Assembly (NCBI RefSeq): GCF_001949145.1
Contig: NW_019091402.1
Location: 519,663 to 550,450, forward strand
Length of the DNA: 30,788 bases
Direction of reading: 5' to 3'
Source of the DNA: Acanthaster planci
Lineage: Eukaryota > Echinodermata > Asteroidea > Valvatida > Acanthasteridae
A program made the translations under genes and the position numbers. Positions 12,201 to 24,200 of this stretch are shown here, piece after piece; the stretch's first letter is position 1, and every line of letters starts with the position of its first letter. Under the pieces are notes generated by a model that searched no databases, was not told the DNA's origin, and saw nothing but the letters and a program-made list of their open reading frames with translations.

Positions 12201-15200
12201 CGGCCTGGTGGAACTTCACACATCACATTCTTAATGTACATTGTAGTGGAAGAGGCCTTTTGATTGGTTGAAAGGAAGAAGCCATTTTATTGGTTGTGCT
12301 GTCTTCAGTTCTCTTCTGGTCTTGTGACTGGTCTTGTGACTGGTCTTGTGACTGGTCTTGTGACTGGTCTTGTGACTCTTGTGACTGGTCTTGTGCCTCT
12401 TGTGACTGGTCTCAACCACAACACTGGTGAGAGTTCAGTTGTTCGAAACTTGAAACTTCTGAGTTGTAATCAAGTTACCACAGATCATCAGAAATGATCA
12501 TGCCTCAAACTTTAGGCCAAATGCACAAGCTTTCACAAGTGAATGTCGCCCCTTGTTCATTTATTTCTCAAGACCTTGAGCCAATTTGGCGGAGCCTGCT
12601 CATCATCAATATCTGCTGGGTACAGAAAAATGGACTACAAGGTGAAATATCATGCGAACTATATCACTTGATACCAGGACCGCACTCGTTTTTGTTTATG
12701 GTACATAAATTTGCAAACAGTGTTTTCTCTTTATTGGAGACCTCATGAAATTTGGCCTTAGCTTAGGATTGATTTGGGAAAAATAGGATTACAGTTCTGA
12801 AGGTAGAGGCATTCATGAGGAGATTCTATTTGGTTTTGTTTCCATTTTGCAACCAAGACTCAGAGAGAAATGGATGCTAGACCTATGAGACCAGCCAAAG
12901 TAGGTTGTCTTGAATGGATTGCACAGACCGTGTGACACAATGTGCACTGTTAAACAGTGCGTTGCTGTCTGGGTGCTAGACTTAGTGAAACCACTTTAAG
13001 TACAGTGTAGATTGTATTGAATGGATTGCACAAGTATTGGGTGAAATTGGTTGCACACCACTCGTACACTTGTTCAGAGGTAAATGCCAGACACACCAAA
13101 TTACAGTTTGCAGTATACCAAAGGTAGTGTAGCATTGACTAGATTGCACCTGTATGTGGTGGACACAATGTGCACAGTGTGGAGGAGAGTATAGAATCCT
13201 GTCCTCTACACATGTACATTGTATGGTAGTGTACATGCACATGTATCAAACCTGTTTGTAGGTTGAGCTTACTAGCCAGTTTCGAGAAGATTGGATTTAC
13301 ATGTACAAGACGTGCACTTTGACAGAGGAGGGAAAAATCCTTCCGGAATGTCTTTTCACAAAGATCCAGCTCGTTAATGTCTCTCAAACTTGTGCCGTGC
13401 TGTCATGAGGAGTTGTTAAATTTAGAAATACCTCCCAAAATGCTGCATTCTGTAGCACTGAGAAAAGTAATAGCTGCAACACACCTAACAGACAAATTTT
13501 TGTTAATCCATCGACCTCAGTCAATGAAGAAGTTGGGCATACAGGCTCAAAGTCTAATTTGTATTTCGCTATTTGTTAAAATCTCAATCAATATGTGCAG
13601 AAGCAAGGTACAAAACTAGGGAAAAAAATTGCACTTTGTGATAGGTTACATCATCTCCTTGTAGGATTCTCACAATCCAAACAGGCAGTAATGAATTCAG
13701 TTTCGCTGGTGAATAATATTCCATACGACACTTTTCAAGTTTCCTCCATAATGGACAATCATTTGCATGCAACTCCTCCCCCCCCAGCTCCGCCTCTCTG
13801 CCCCTTCACTTGCACACTTGACACTAATGCTAGCCATCTATCCTCATCCTTCTTTTTAGTCTTTGTTCATTATTTGGGGAGGACTTGAACGGAAGATTTT
13901 CTTGCCGTCACATGGGGGGGGGTCAATGACAAAATGACTGGCTGATGAAACAGAGCTCTTTGACTAAAAAGTGAGAACTACATGTAGACTGGTCTCTTCT
14001 CAAGCTGATTCCCCATGAAGCGTCTCGGCCGTGGAATCTCTCTACATCTCTCATTCTAGCAAAGCAGCAACTCTTTGTCCAGTTTTCTCTCATTTACACC
14101 CAGTCTTGCAAATTCCTATCTGTGCTGTGGCTTACAAACTATGAAATTTTATCTCTGAAGTTTGATATGACAGGTAACTAACCTGTTTGCCGTGCATCAT
14201 TAAACCAAAGTACAAAAAATGGAAACTCACGTGTACAATTAAAATTCTTTTTGCAGGGTGACATATACAACAGACCTGTATCAAAGGTACTCATCCATCT
14301 TTAAACGTCCATTCAAAGTCAGTTTTCAGAATGTTCCTTGCTTTCCAATGGGTTCTAGGGAGACTTTTATACCTCGGAATATTTCTATCAATTAACTTAC
14401 TGGTCATTTGAAATTTATTGAGTTTAAACCAAGCAGGACGTGAACAGGTGCTCAGTTCTTTCACATTTTGGCCAAGAAACGTTCCTTCCCTACAGTTTTT
14501 GATACCGAACCAAATATACAGTCAGACAGAAATTTCTTATGCGACAGAGCATGTGAAGTGAAAGTGTGATTGCCACTTCATAAGTTACTGCATGAGTTGC
14601 ATGTACCACAAACAATTCACTTTAGAAACCATTTATCTTCCATGTGCGCACTAATTCTCAGCCTTAGTCAGCCTGAATGAGTTATTAGTGTTCACCTTGA
14701 CATGCTGTTGAAGTGAACGGATGTCCTGAATCATTCCCCCCCCCAAAAAAGAAAAAAAATAATAAAAAAGATACAGAAAATGATGTTTTGGGCTGCAGAT
14801 TTGTTAAAAAAGTTTGTTTATCCCGAGACGTGTTCATGAAAAAAGCATGTATTGAGAACAAGGTCCCATAAATCAAAAATGAAACCAATAAAACTTTGCA
14901 TTCGCTTGCTTTCTTTGCTTTGTACATCAATCTATACTCATGCTGTATTTTGCAAAACGTTTTTTTCCCACCTTGCGGTTGCATTCCTAAGGAGAAACCA
15001 TCAGACTTGGATAATCACAAAATCTTGGATAATCCTAATTCCAAATCCAAGGACAACATTTCAACCCCCTGGAATGAGCTCTCCCCTACCCAGACTCCCC
15101 CAAGGGAGGAATTGAAGCGGGAAAAGGAAAACCCTCTGGGAAACCTCTGGGAATACTCCCAGGGCCCCACCGGGAAAACATCGGAGGAGAGGGCCCGGAT

Positions 15201-18200
15201 TTTCCCAGACAAGGAGGTGCCGGAAAAGCACGCCCAGCTGGAGGCCCTGGATAAATTCCGGCTGCCGGCAGAGAGCCCGTCTGGCTCCCCTCTCCCGCGG
15301 GTTATTCCCAAGGATAACGCTGCGCTGAGTCCCATGGAAAAACTGCACACCCACGAAGCGAAAGATGGAGATGAGGCAGATGGAGGACAGGATGTCCAGG
15401 AATCGCAGGAAAAACATTCGGAAAATACCGGAAAATCTAGTGTGAGTTTTGCCCGGAAGTCAGTGTGACAAAGTTGGTGCTCAAAGACCAGATACTTGTA
15501 GCTATTAAATTTTTTTTTTCAGTGATTATGCCAGGTCTGTGACTCAGCTTTTTAAAATGTTGGCATTCTTGCTTCATCCAAACATGTACATTTGTGTTAT
15601 CAAATACATGTATGTGCAAACGTGAAGATTTTTTGTAATTTAGCATGAATCATGAATCTTAGATGTCCTTCATTGTACTGTTGGAAATATACCCTTACAT
15701 TCCAAGGAGGTCCTTAAAGACACCTGTGACCACTTTCAGTGGTATTAATTTTCTCGCTGCTTGAAATGGTCTTTAAAAGCTGCAATTTTGTCTAAAATAG
15801 AAAGAGTAACAGTTGGTTTCAGCATTTAAGGGACGACATCACTCAAATTCAAATGACACTGTAAACAGTGATGTTGTGTCTTTTGTTATTAGGCTGATAA
15901 CAAATTAAAGCTAATCATTTTTCTTTTCCTTACCGGTCGATCGAAAAATGCTTTGCGTGTACTGTACTGCATTTCTTAGACAGAGTAGCATTTAAATGTT
16001 TTAGGTGTAGCTTTGCTTTTGTGTGGTGGTAATATTTGTGTGGTTGGCATGTCAGTATGATATTTGTACATGTAGGTGAGTCTTTGATGAAGAAGACACT
16101 TTTAACTACCGTAACTCTTTTGCTGAATTTCAAAGCAGATTCCAAAGCATGACTTCAGATGTGAAAGGTGCTGGAAACCGTTTGCCTTTGTGTTTCATGG
16201 GGGAAATGATAAAAGGAATATCTGTGATCCAAATGGGCTGACGCCCAAGTTGTAGGTTTACAATAAAGTTAAACTGACCAATCGGCTTTGAGAATAAGGA
16301 TGTATGTTCAGTAAGTGGACAGGTCAGTTCACTTCTTGTTCAGAGTGTCTGGGTAACTGGCTTTTTGGATTGGCTTGACTGTGCAAAGTGTGAATGATGA
16401 CAAGAATTGTTGCTTCAGTCTGAGACATTCAAATCTTTCCTTTTTCACCGCCTATCGCTTTGCAACTGGAAAAAGAAGTTTGACTTAGTGGATTGGCTGC
16501 GCTCCATTGACCCGGACCTGGTCGTGTACGCGCCCGCCTTGGCGGAGAATGGGTACAAGACTGTTAAGACGGTTCGTCGCATGAGCCGGCATACGCTCCT
16601 GCAGTTCTGCCCGGACATGAAACACGGTCATGTGGAGGCGTTGCTCCATGAGGTGGAACGCATTCAGACACCGGTCTCAAAGAAGGTACTGGAGTTGTGC
16701 GGAGTTCCAGTTAACTGTTTTCAGTTCTAACATGATGTTTGAGCCCTGCTGATTTCGTGCCTCATAGTTATAGTTGTTTACTGAGCTGTGTTTAACGTGT
16801 TGGATGAGAGTTTCTACTATCACAGTTGCTTAATCCTCTTCAAAGCTATTTCAAATTGTAGTTTATTAAGGGGTGTAGCAATAACGCTGTTCTTTGAGGG
16901 TGTTGGACCAACTTGCCACACCCTCAGCTCTAGGGCCCCAGTGGCCACTTTCCAGGTAACTTCAGCAACGTTGTTGCAAAGTTCTCTTCACTCATCCTCT
17001 GACTAACCTTTGCTGAGATGTATATCTGCGTTCAACTGACCTTTGAACCTTTGCTAATTATTAACATAGATTTGTCCAGACTGTCAGTGCATCAGACGTT
17101 GTGTAGTTGCCCTTTTTGCATTTAACACTTGGTATTTGTTAACTGTCAATATCCAACTAAAACTTTGATAGTGTCAGGGTTTTAAATGAACCCTATTGAA
17201 TGTGTTGCCAAAAATCATGCATACTTTGAGGGAGTTCTACATTCTTTGGATCTTAATATTTCTTGTTCTTACATTTTTCCTGATTGCTTTTGATTTGCAA
17301 GCTGCTGGAAGAGGAAAGAAAAAGGAACAATGTAAGATCTCTTGTCAAGATTTGCTTGGAATAAGGGTTTAGAACTTTTTTTTAAAAAACCGAGAATATT
17401 ATGAAGTTTTATGGCACTCGTGGAAATAAATGTAATCATTCAGCAGTTGGGGATAAGGAGAGAGTATTCTTTTGAAGTGGTGGTGGGAAAAAAATCCAAG
17501 CAAGTTTATTGTGAGGAAAAATTGATATAGAACCAACTTATTCAGCGGAGCAGGTTGGAATTCGAACCTAGACCACCGGAAATGAGGGAACTACCACTGT
17601 GGTTTGAATCTTGGTAGTGCTGTTAATTATTCTCATACTCCACAGGAAAGAAATGGTAATCCCAATATTTAGCGTCAGGTCTCGTTTACAAGAAGATCGG
17701 AAGGTTCTCAAAATATGTAGTTCTTGAACATGTGATGTGCAGCATGGAGATCATGTACCTTTGTGACTTAAATAAAAAATTAAAGCCCCAGAAAGAGAAA
17801 GAAAATAAAGGAAAAGTGTACATGTACTTTAAGTTGTTGGGGGTCACAAGCCCAGATCACTGTTCCTCTTTGGTGAGCTATGACTAACAAAGGTAGAAAT
17901 ACGCTACAAGAGCTTTCCTATATCTTTGTCAGTCAAGGATGGCTTTTATTTTTACAGGTTTTTATAGATTGATGGTTATTTGCTTGATGTTTTAATTCAT
18001 GTACTGCTGCCTCAACGTAGGAAATTCGTCCAATCGATCTGTTGTCAGATCCTGGTATTCTGTCTGACGACGACATCCATGTGAGATGAAATTTGTCAAA
18101 AACTTTTCTGATACATTGCATCTCCGTTTTAGTATCTTAGCCTATGTCGTAGATTGTGGGTTATATGTGCCACATCTCTCTTTAAGATTCTCTCTGCATG

Positions 18201-21200
18201 TTTGGTTTTTTTTGTCTTCTTTTCTCTCTGTGGCTGGTGCCAGCAGCGTGATTCGTGGAGTGAGCATGCCAAAGTTCTAGCCAAGAACCAAAGTCAAGAG
18301 AAACCAAAAAATAAGCCTAGACCTGTAAGATATCAAATGGAATCGTGGTGTGTGCTTGACACAGCGTGTGTGATTAGATCAGATTAGATTAGCATAATAC
18401 TGAGTGTCAACCTTCTGCACAGATCCAAATAAATGTGATACCAGAAGTTTGTGTATTATCCATTGGTGGCTACTTGCTCTTAACTCCATTGAAATCCTTC
18501 ACCAGATTCACAAATTCATTTCTTGTTAATTGGGTGAATGCATGAAGTATTGTGAAGTTTGGAGACAACAGTATGGCTGTATTAAAACAAAAAATCTACA
18601 GAGATCTTACTGAAGTTCTTTTTTGGGGCTTTTTTCATTCATTTTCATTTCATGGATGACGGAACATGTACAGCATGTGGTGTATTTCCCACACCAAAAG
18701 TTTGTATAAAAATGCTGATTTTGTACATGCAGCTATTTCACACTGTTGCACTAGGTGTTTTAACAGGTCCTGCTTTAGTGTAAAGTTCTCTGTCTTTTGG
18801 GTTGAAGATGTATTTTCAAGAGCAGTGATATCTTTCCAGATAAAAGTTTGAGCCAGATCCTTATACCTTTCATTTTGCCCGTCTTCACCACACCCTCAAA
18901 ACCCAGCATCTGCGGTGATTCTTACAGCACCCTTTCTACTTCAATTCCATTCAAGAGACACTGCCCTCTAACCTTCGGTTTGCTCCTTTGGTAATCTCTC
19001 AGGCTCCTTGTCTCCTACCTTGCATGTAACTCACCCTGTTTATTTACTTCCACATTGATCACGAGTGCAGTTCCATGAAGACCTGTTTTCATTCAATTTT
19101 GTAAGTTTTGGTTAATATTTTTAAATACCTGATAGGTTTTTCTTTGTTAAGTTTCAAATTCCAACCCATTATCTGTGATTTGATTAAGAAATTGAAATAA
19201 AACTTTAAACAAAAAGCTAGTGGTCATAATATTTCAAACTAAAATAAAAAATATGTAAACTAAGTAAATGAAATGTTCATATCATCCTTCTAGCTTAATT
19301 TTTGATGGTTTTCTTTAAGTTAGAAGTTGATCAAAACATTGAGCTGTTTTGTAGACGAGATTAAAACCACGTTTCTCTTTTCAAAACTGGCACTTTACAA
19401 CTTTTCTCACTGCATGTAAATTTTGATCATTAGAAAATATTTATATGCATGATTATATAGGCTGTTTGTTTTTTCTTGAGCATATATATATATCATCTAT
19501 CATTTCATTCAATGCTTACTCAAGGAGAGCCCACCGGGAGATACTTTCACTGATTTCCTCATTGATGTCTCCAAGGAAGTAAGCTTACCTCACAAATGAT
19601 TTTCTCTTTAATTGGCACCTTTTCTTATTTTGGCAGGTTTTCTCTCAACAGTTGATTTTTTCCCCTTTCTGTACCAACCTTTAAAACTGCAAAGCTGTGT
19701 ATCTCGTCTTTTCTTCCATGCTTTATTGAGGCACGCCAAATGCAAAAAGATTTTCGTTTGCATTAAACGGGAAGATACAATCTTGTAATCCTCACCAGAG
19801 AAATGTGGCATTATAGAAATTTGTTGGCAAGAAGGACGTCCCTAAACAAACTTTATGTAGTGCCCTCTTGTTAAGCAGTGTGGTGGAGCAGATTTTGACA
19901 ACATATTCACTCTTTTGCTTTTAGCCTGAACCAACCAGACAGAACTGGCAGGTAAAGCCTTGCTCTCTGTAAAAGTTATGAACTTCAGCAGTCATTTGAT
20001 AAGAGCAATCCAGTTCGTAAGTGACTTCGTCACAAAGGAAGACGTGCCACGATTTACAGGCTCTGACTGGACGATCGCTGAAGTTGCGCGTTAACTTCCG
20101 GTTCCACGGTTCCATGTAAACGCCGATCAATGCATGTAACCCTATGTGCAGTGCACATGTGCAGTAGGCGTGGTTTAAACTGAAGTGACGTTACACTTAC
20201 GAACCGGATGGCAAAGAAAGTCAGATGTACAAGTATAACCTGGGCATTCAGACATCCTCTGTGCATTTTTACGGTACCAGTTCATTCAATGTCAGCTTCA
20301 TTTTCATTTGCCTTGGTGAGCTTGTACTCTGTATGACGCTACAATGATATACCATTGTCAATGACTTGGCACAACATTTTGTACGTTGGTCCTCACTGTT
20401 GAGGTCCGTTTCTTGACTGTGAAATCATCTGCAATGTTAAAAGATTATGAAACCACTTTAGTGGCGGACTTGTCTCATCAAAAATAAACACTGTCTTTAA
20501 AATCATCATCCCGTGATCGCCAGAAAGATGACTTCACAAATTGATCCGCCAAGCAATTGAACAGACGTACCTGTTTAACAGAATCTGCCAAATGCACCAT
20601 TTCAAAACGTGAATATTATGTCTAACTACAGTAAGTACGTTCAACTATCCTTTCCTCTTTCACACAGTCTGATATGTATAAGAAAGCCGTCCATATTGCT
20701 GAAGAGCATTTGCTACAGATCCAGCAGGTAGAATGATGGACCCTGTGAAGTTGCTTCTCATATTCCCAATCTGACTAAAGAGTGGCTTTTATGAGTGAAT
20801 TACTAACATCCATTTAGCACTTAACAATCAATTAGACTTCGTTTCAATAAATGAATTTTATCAGAAGAGATGCGTTTGTGAGAAATGTCGTCAACCTTGT
20901 ACGCACAATAACTCACTGCAACAGTTTCAAAAGTGAGTCACTTATTTTTAATATTTGTCGTTATTATTTTTTATCAAATGGATGCACGGTCTAATCCGCC
21001 TTGAGTAGGGGTACTTCTCTTATCGTTTGAAAAGAGCCATTTTGTTCATGAGTGTTCATTGTGTTGGTAGTGACATGACCATAACTCTGTGAACCAGTGA
21101 AGGAGTCTGTTGCTTGGCAGATTGGGCCCACTCTTGGTCCCACTTGGGGCTGATATTCACAACGAGAAATGGTCCAGATCACAGACTTGATACTTTAATA

Positions 21201-24200
21201 TAGAGTTTGTTAACCCAAGGCTGTCCCCTACGGTATCAGCCTACCCTCTTTGTTAAAGGCTGAGTTCGGGCGGCTTGTCCCCGTATGTTCACTAACAGCT
21301 CGATTTGTTCATAGGTCGGCCTCTCGAACGCCGGGAACAAACAACCGGTTATCGCTGGTAGTTAGTGACATGCAACATGACATGGTGGCGTCCATGTAGG
21401 CTACGTTATTTGAGAGTTAATGTTTGGATGGGCTGAATTTTTTACTGTATAAACAGGAACATTCATTTCTGTGTTACAGAAAATAATTAATGTTAATTTG
21501 CAAAACTTCACATTGTCTATGGCTTTGGAAGCCATCTCTCTACTTTTTGCAACTGTTCAAAAATCAAAATCTCACGAGTTTTTCCGTGTGTTCCTGTAAA
21601 ACCCTGACAAAGAGGTGGTGTGTGATCCTGTTCCGAGAACAATGTTCTTGAGTCTTGTTCCCACGGTTCGAGCGTGAGAACATGAAACCCGTGTCAAGAA
21701 CAGGCCGCCCGAACTCGACCATAGACAGATTGTCCCATTTCCACCTTTTACCATCTGTAGGTTTCATGTACTGGTGTAAACTGTACAGTACATGCCTATA
21801 AGGTACATGTACATGTAAGGTACGTCATAGTTTGACTGATCTCTTGTTACAGATCTTGTTGCACCCTGTTGTTGTGATACTGTACCCTCAAACTTTGACC
21901 TTCCGAAAAATTCACAAACTCTTTCGTAGATATGAATGTCCACGTCTATTGACATATTTTTCTAAGGAGGTAATGATTTTGTTATTCTATGCTGTGCTGT
22001 AACTGCACTGCACCATAAACAGCAGTTTATTGCATTAGTTCTCGGATGAAAGAGTTACCATGGCCAAGTTAATGAGGCATGAAGTGATTATCTCCTAATC
22101 TGTTTGTCAGGTGTATGTGGTTTGTTATAAATGCCACCATGATAAGTAACCTCTGCGACAAAAATAGAAAACAAAAATTAGTTTCATGGCTGGAAAGTCC
22201 ATCGTGTAAGCTTTCATTTGGTATATTTAAATGGCAGAACTCAATAACCTGTTACATTCCAGAGATGCAATTGTATGAAGTTCAAGTGAGTAAACAGGCA
22301 ATATGGCTTTACGCTTGGAAGACTCTGGCACCTTAAGTGATCTTCCCTAACAACCAATATGATGTTCCCTTTGAACCTTTTTTTGTATAACCTGAGACTT
22401 TTTGTGATCAAAGACGTAATTGCTGACAAAGAACTCAAAATGAAATCGCATGAGAAATTTTGCCCTCTCAACTTCGAGCAGGCCATTGCATGGAAATTCA
22501 TCAAAATATCACCTTTTCCCACGATGAGGCACATGCTGATTACAGCAAGATTTAGAACGTTTGCCACTCAAAATCGTGACTCAATAGGCGCTTTGAGATA
22601 ACGGCCTTGTAAAGAGAGTTGTGTTGCTAATACACTACACCTCTATATTTCAGGTTACAGGTTGAAATTTAGGTTCCTCTGAATTTGCTGCATTGAAAGT
22701 CTTTTTGTGCACTCATTTGTGTATGCTTTTGTTCCTCCACCTAGGAGCAAGAAGGCACCTCTAAAAATGGCGTAGATGGCAAAGGGCGCGACCCGCGTGA
22801 TGTCATGTCGGCGTTGTCAGCGATGCGACGGCAGCTGCATAGTGAGCAGCAACGCATTCAAAGCCAGTTGGACCGAAACAGGGAGGTAGGTCCATCAAAA
22901 CATCACACCTGACAAAAAATTTTTCAAAAGTTGATGTCGTATCTGGCACAGTGCTGGAATATTCTAAGAACCCAGAAGAGAACTAACACAACTTTCTCCT
23001 GTTCATACTGTCCAGTTTTGAGCAAAGTGGATTTACATCCCTGGATTAAATAGTTTGCAACAAAAGTTAAAAAGTGTAGCCTGCTGAATCCAAGAGATTC
23101 CAACCAAGCTGTGGATGGAGCCCATTGAAATCCAACAAAATCAAATCATTAGTACCCAAAAAATCTTGTTTTTCTGATAACTGAAATTCGTCATCGTCAG
23201 GTTTTTGCTCAAGACCCACATACAATGTGATTTGTGAACAAGTTCAAAATAGGAGTACTTTTAAAGTAGCTGGATGTTACAAAACATGTATAATGTGATC
23301 ATATAAAAGGGTAAGCACTTTCATTGCTTTTCCGCTCCAAGCGGAACAAAAGAGGGCTTTTTTTTAGTACTTACCGCTTAGGCATGCCATGAGGCCCACA
23401 ATTATATGCGTATTTGACATGGAGCACGCTGAGTATGCGTGACTAATTTATTCCGGCATGTATGGTCTTTGCGTACACGCAGAACGCGTGGAAGAGCCTG
23501 CTTGTAACCACCTGTCTTTCTCTCGCCGATTGGGGAGCACTTCCGCTCGGGGCGGATTATACTACAGACATACGTTTTGACAATGTTGCTTGTGAATTTT
23601 TTTCTCATTCCATCAGCACGGTCCCTACAACTCTGGTCCCAAAGTCAGTTCTCGTCGCGCCAGCCCTCAGGTTGACGTTTTTGAAGTTGCTCGTCACAAG
23701 GCACCGGTCACCGTGCGAAGGGAGCCACTGACCCACCATGCCGCTGCAGTTGAATTTTCCAGTCTCAAAAACAGAGGTATGTGTTGGTTTTCAGATCGCG
23801 ATGGGCTTTGTATTGGACTGAATGTGGCAGTTAGAGTTGCAGCAACAGTGTCACGGTTTGTTGCTCTCCACGTCGTCGTCATGCCTGCTGAGAAAAATCG
23901 ATTTTCCAAGTAAAGTTGTCATTAGATAGTATTACTTCCATTGTGAGCTTCCCAATTAGTTACTGATTAAACATATCGGCCCACAGTAACAGATGAGTTT
24001 CAGATGATAAAGTTGACTCGAGCATCCTGCTGTTGTGGCCGTAGTCAAGTTGATCACAAAGTCCCTTCGAGCTTATCACAAGTCATTCAGTCTTAAGACT
24101 ACCGCCGAGTAATTTTTTTTCATTGGACAAATTGATTCCACAGTATGCCCATGACAAAGGTTTGATCATACAGAGTATACCTTCACACATGTTTTTGTCC

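Larger units (their letters stand above)
11241..14256 (+). other. CSPP1: CSPP1 intron, 3.0 kb
   Basis: It holds the 12-bp minisatellite (12316-12412) and the diverged tandem repeat (12868-13183). I see no gene in the remainder. Confidence 0.55.

Noticed and set aside
12231-12497. Repetitive GLVT and TSHK frames on both strands
   Set aside because: Produced by the 12-bp minisatellite; no splice or codon support.
16900-16953. Possible small exon ending at ccag|gtaact
   Set aside because: The candidate of about 28 nt is not a multiple of three and would break the phase-0 chain.
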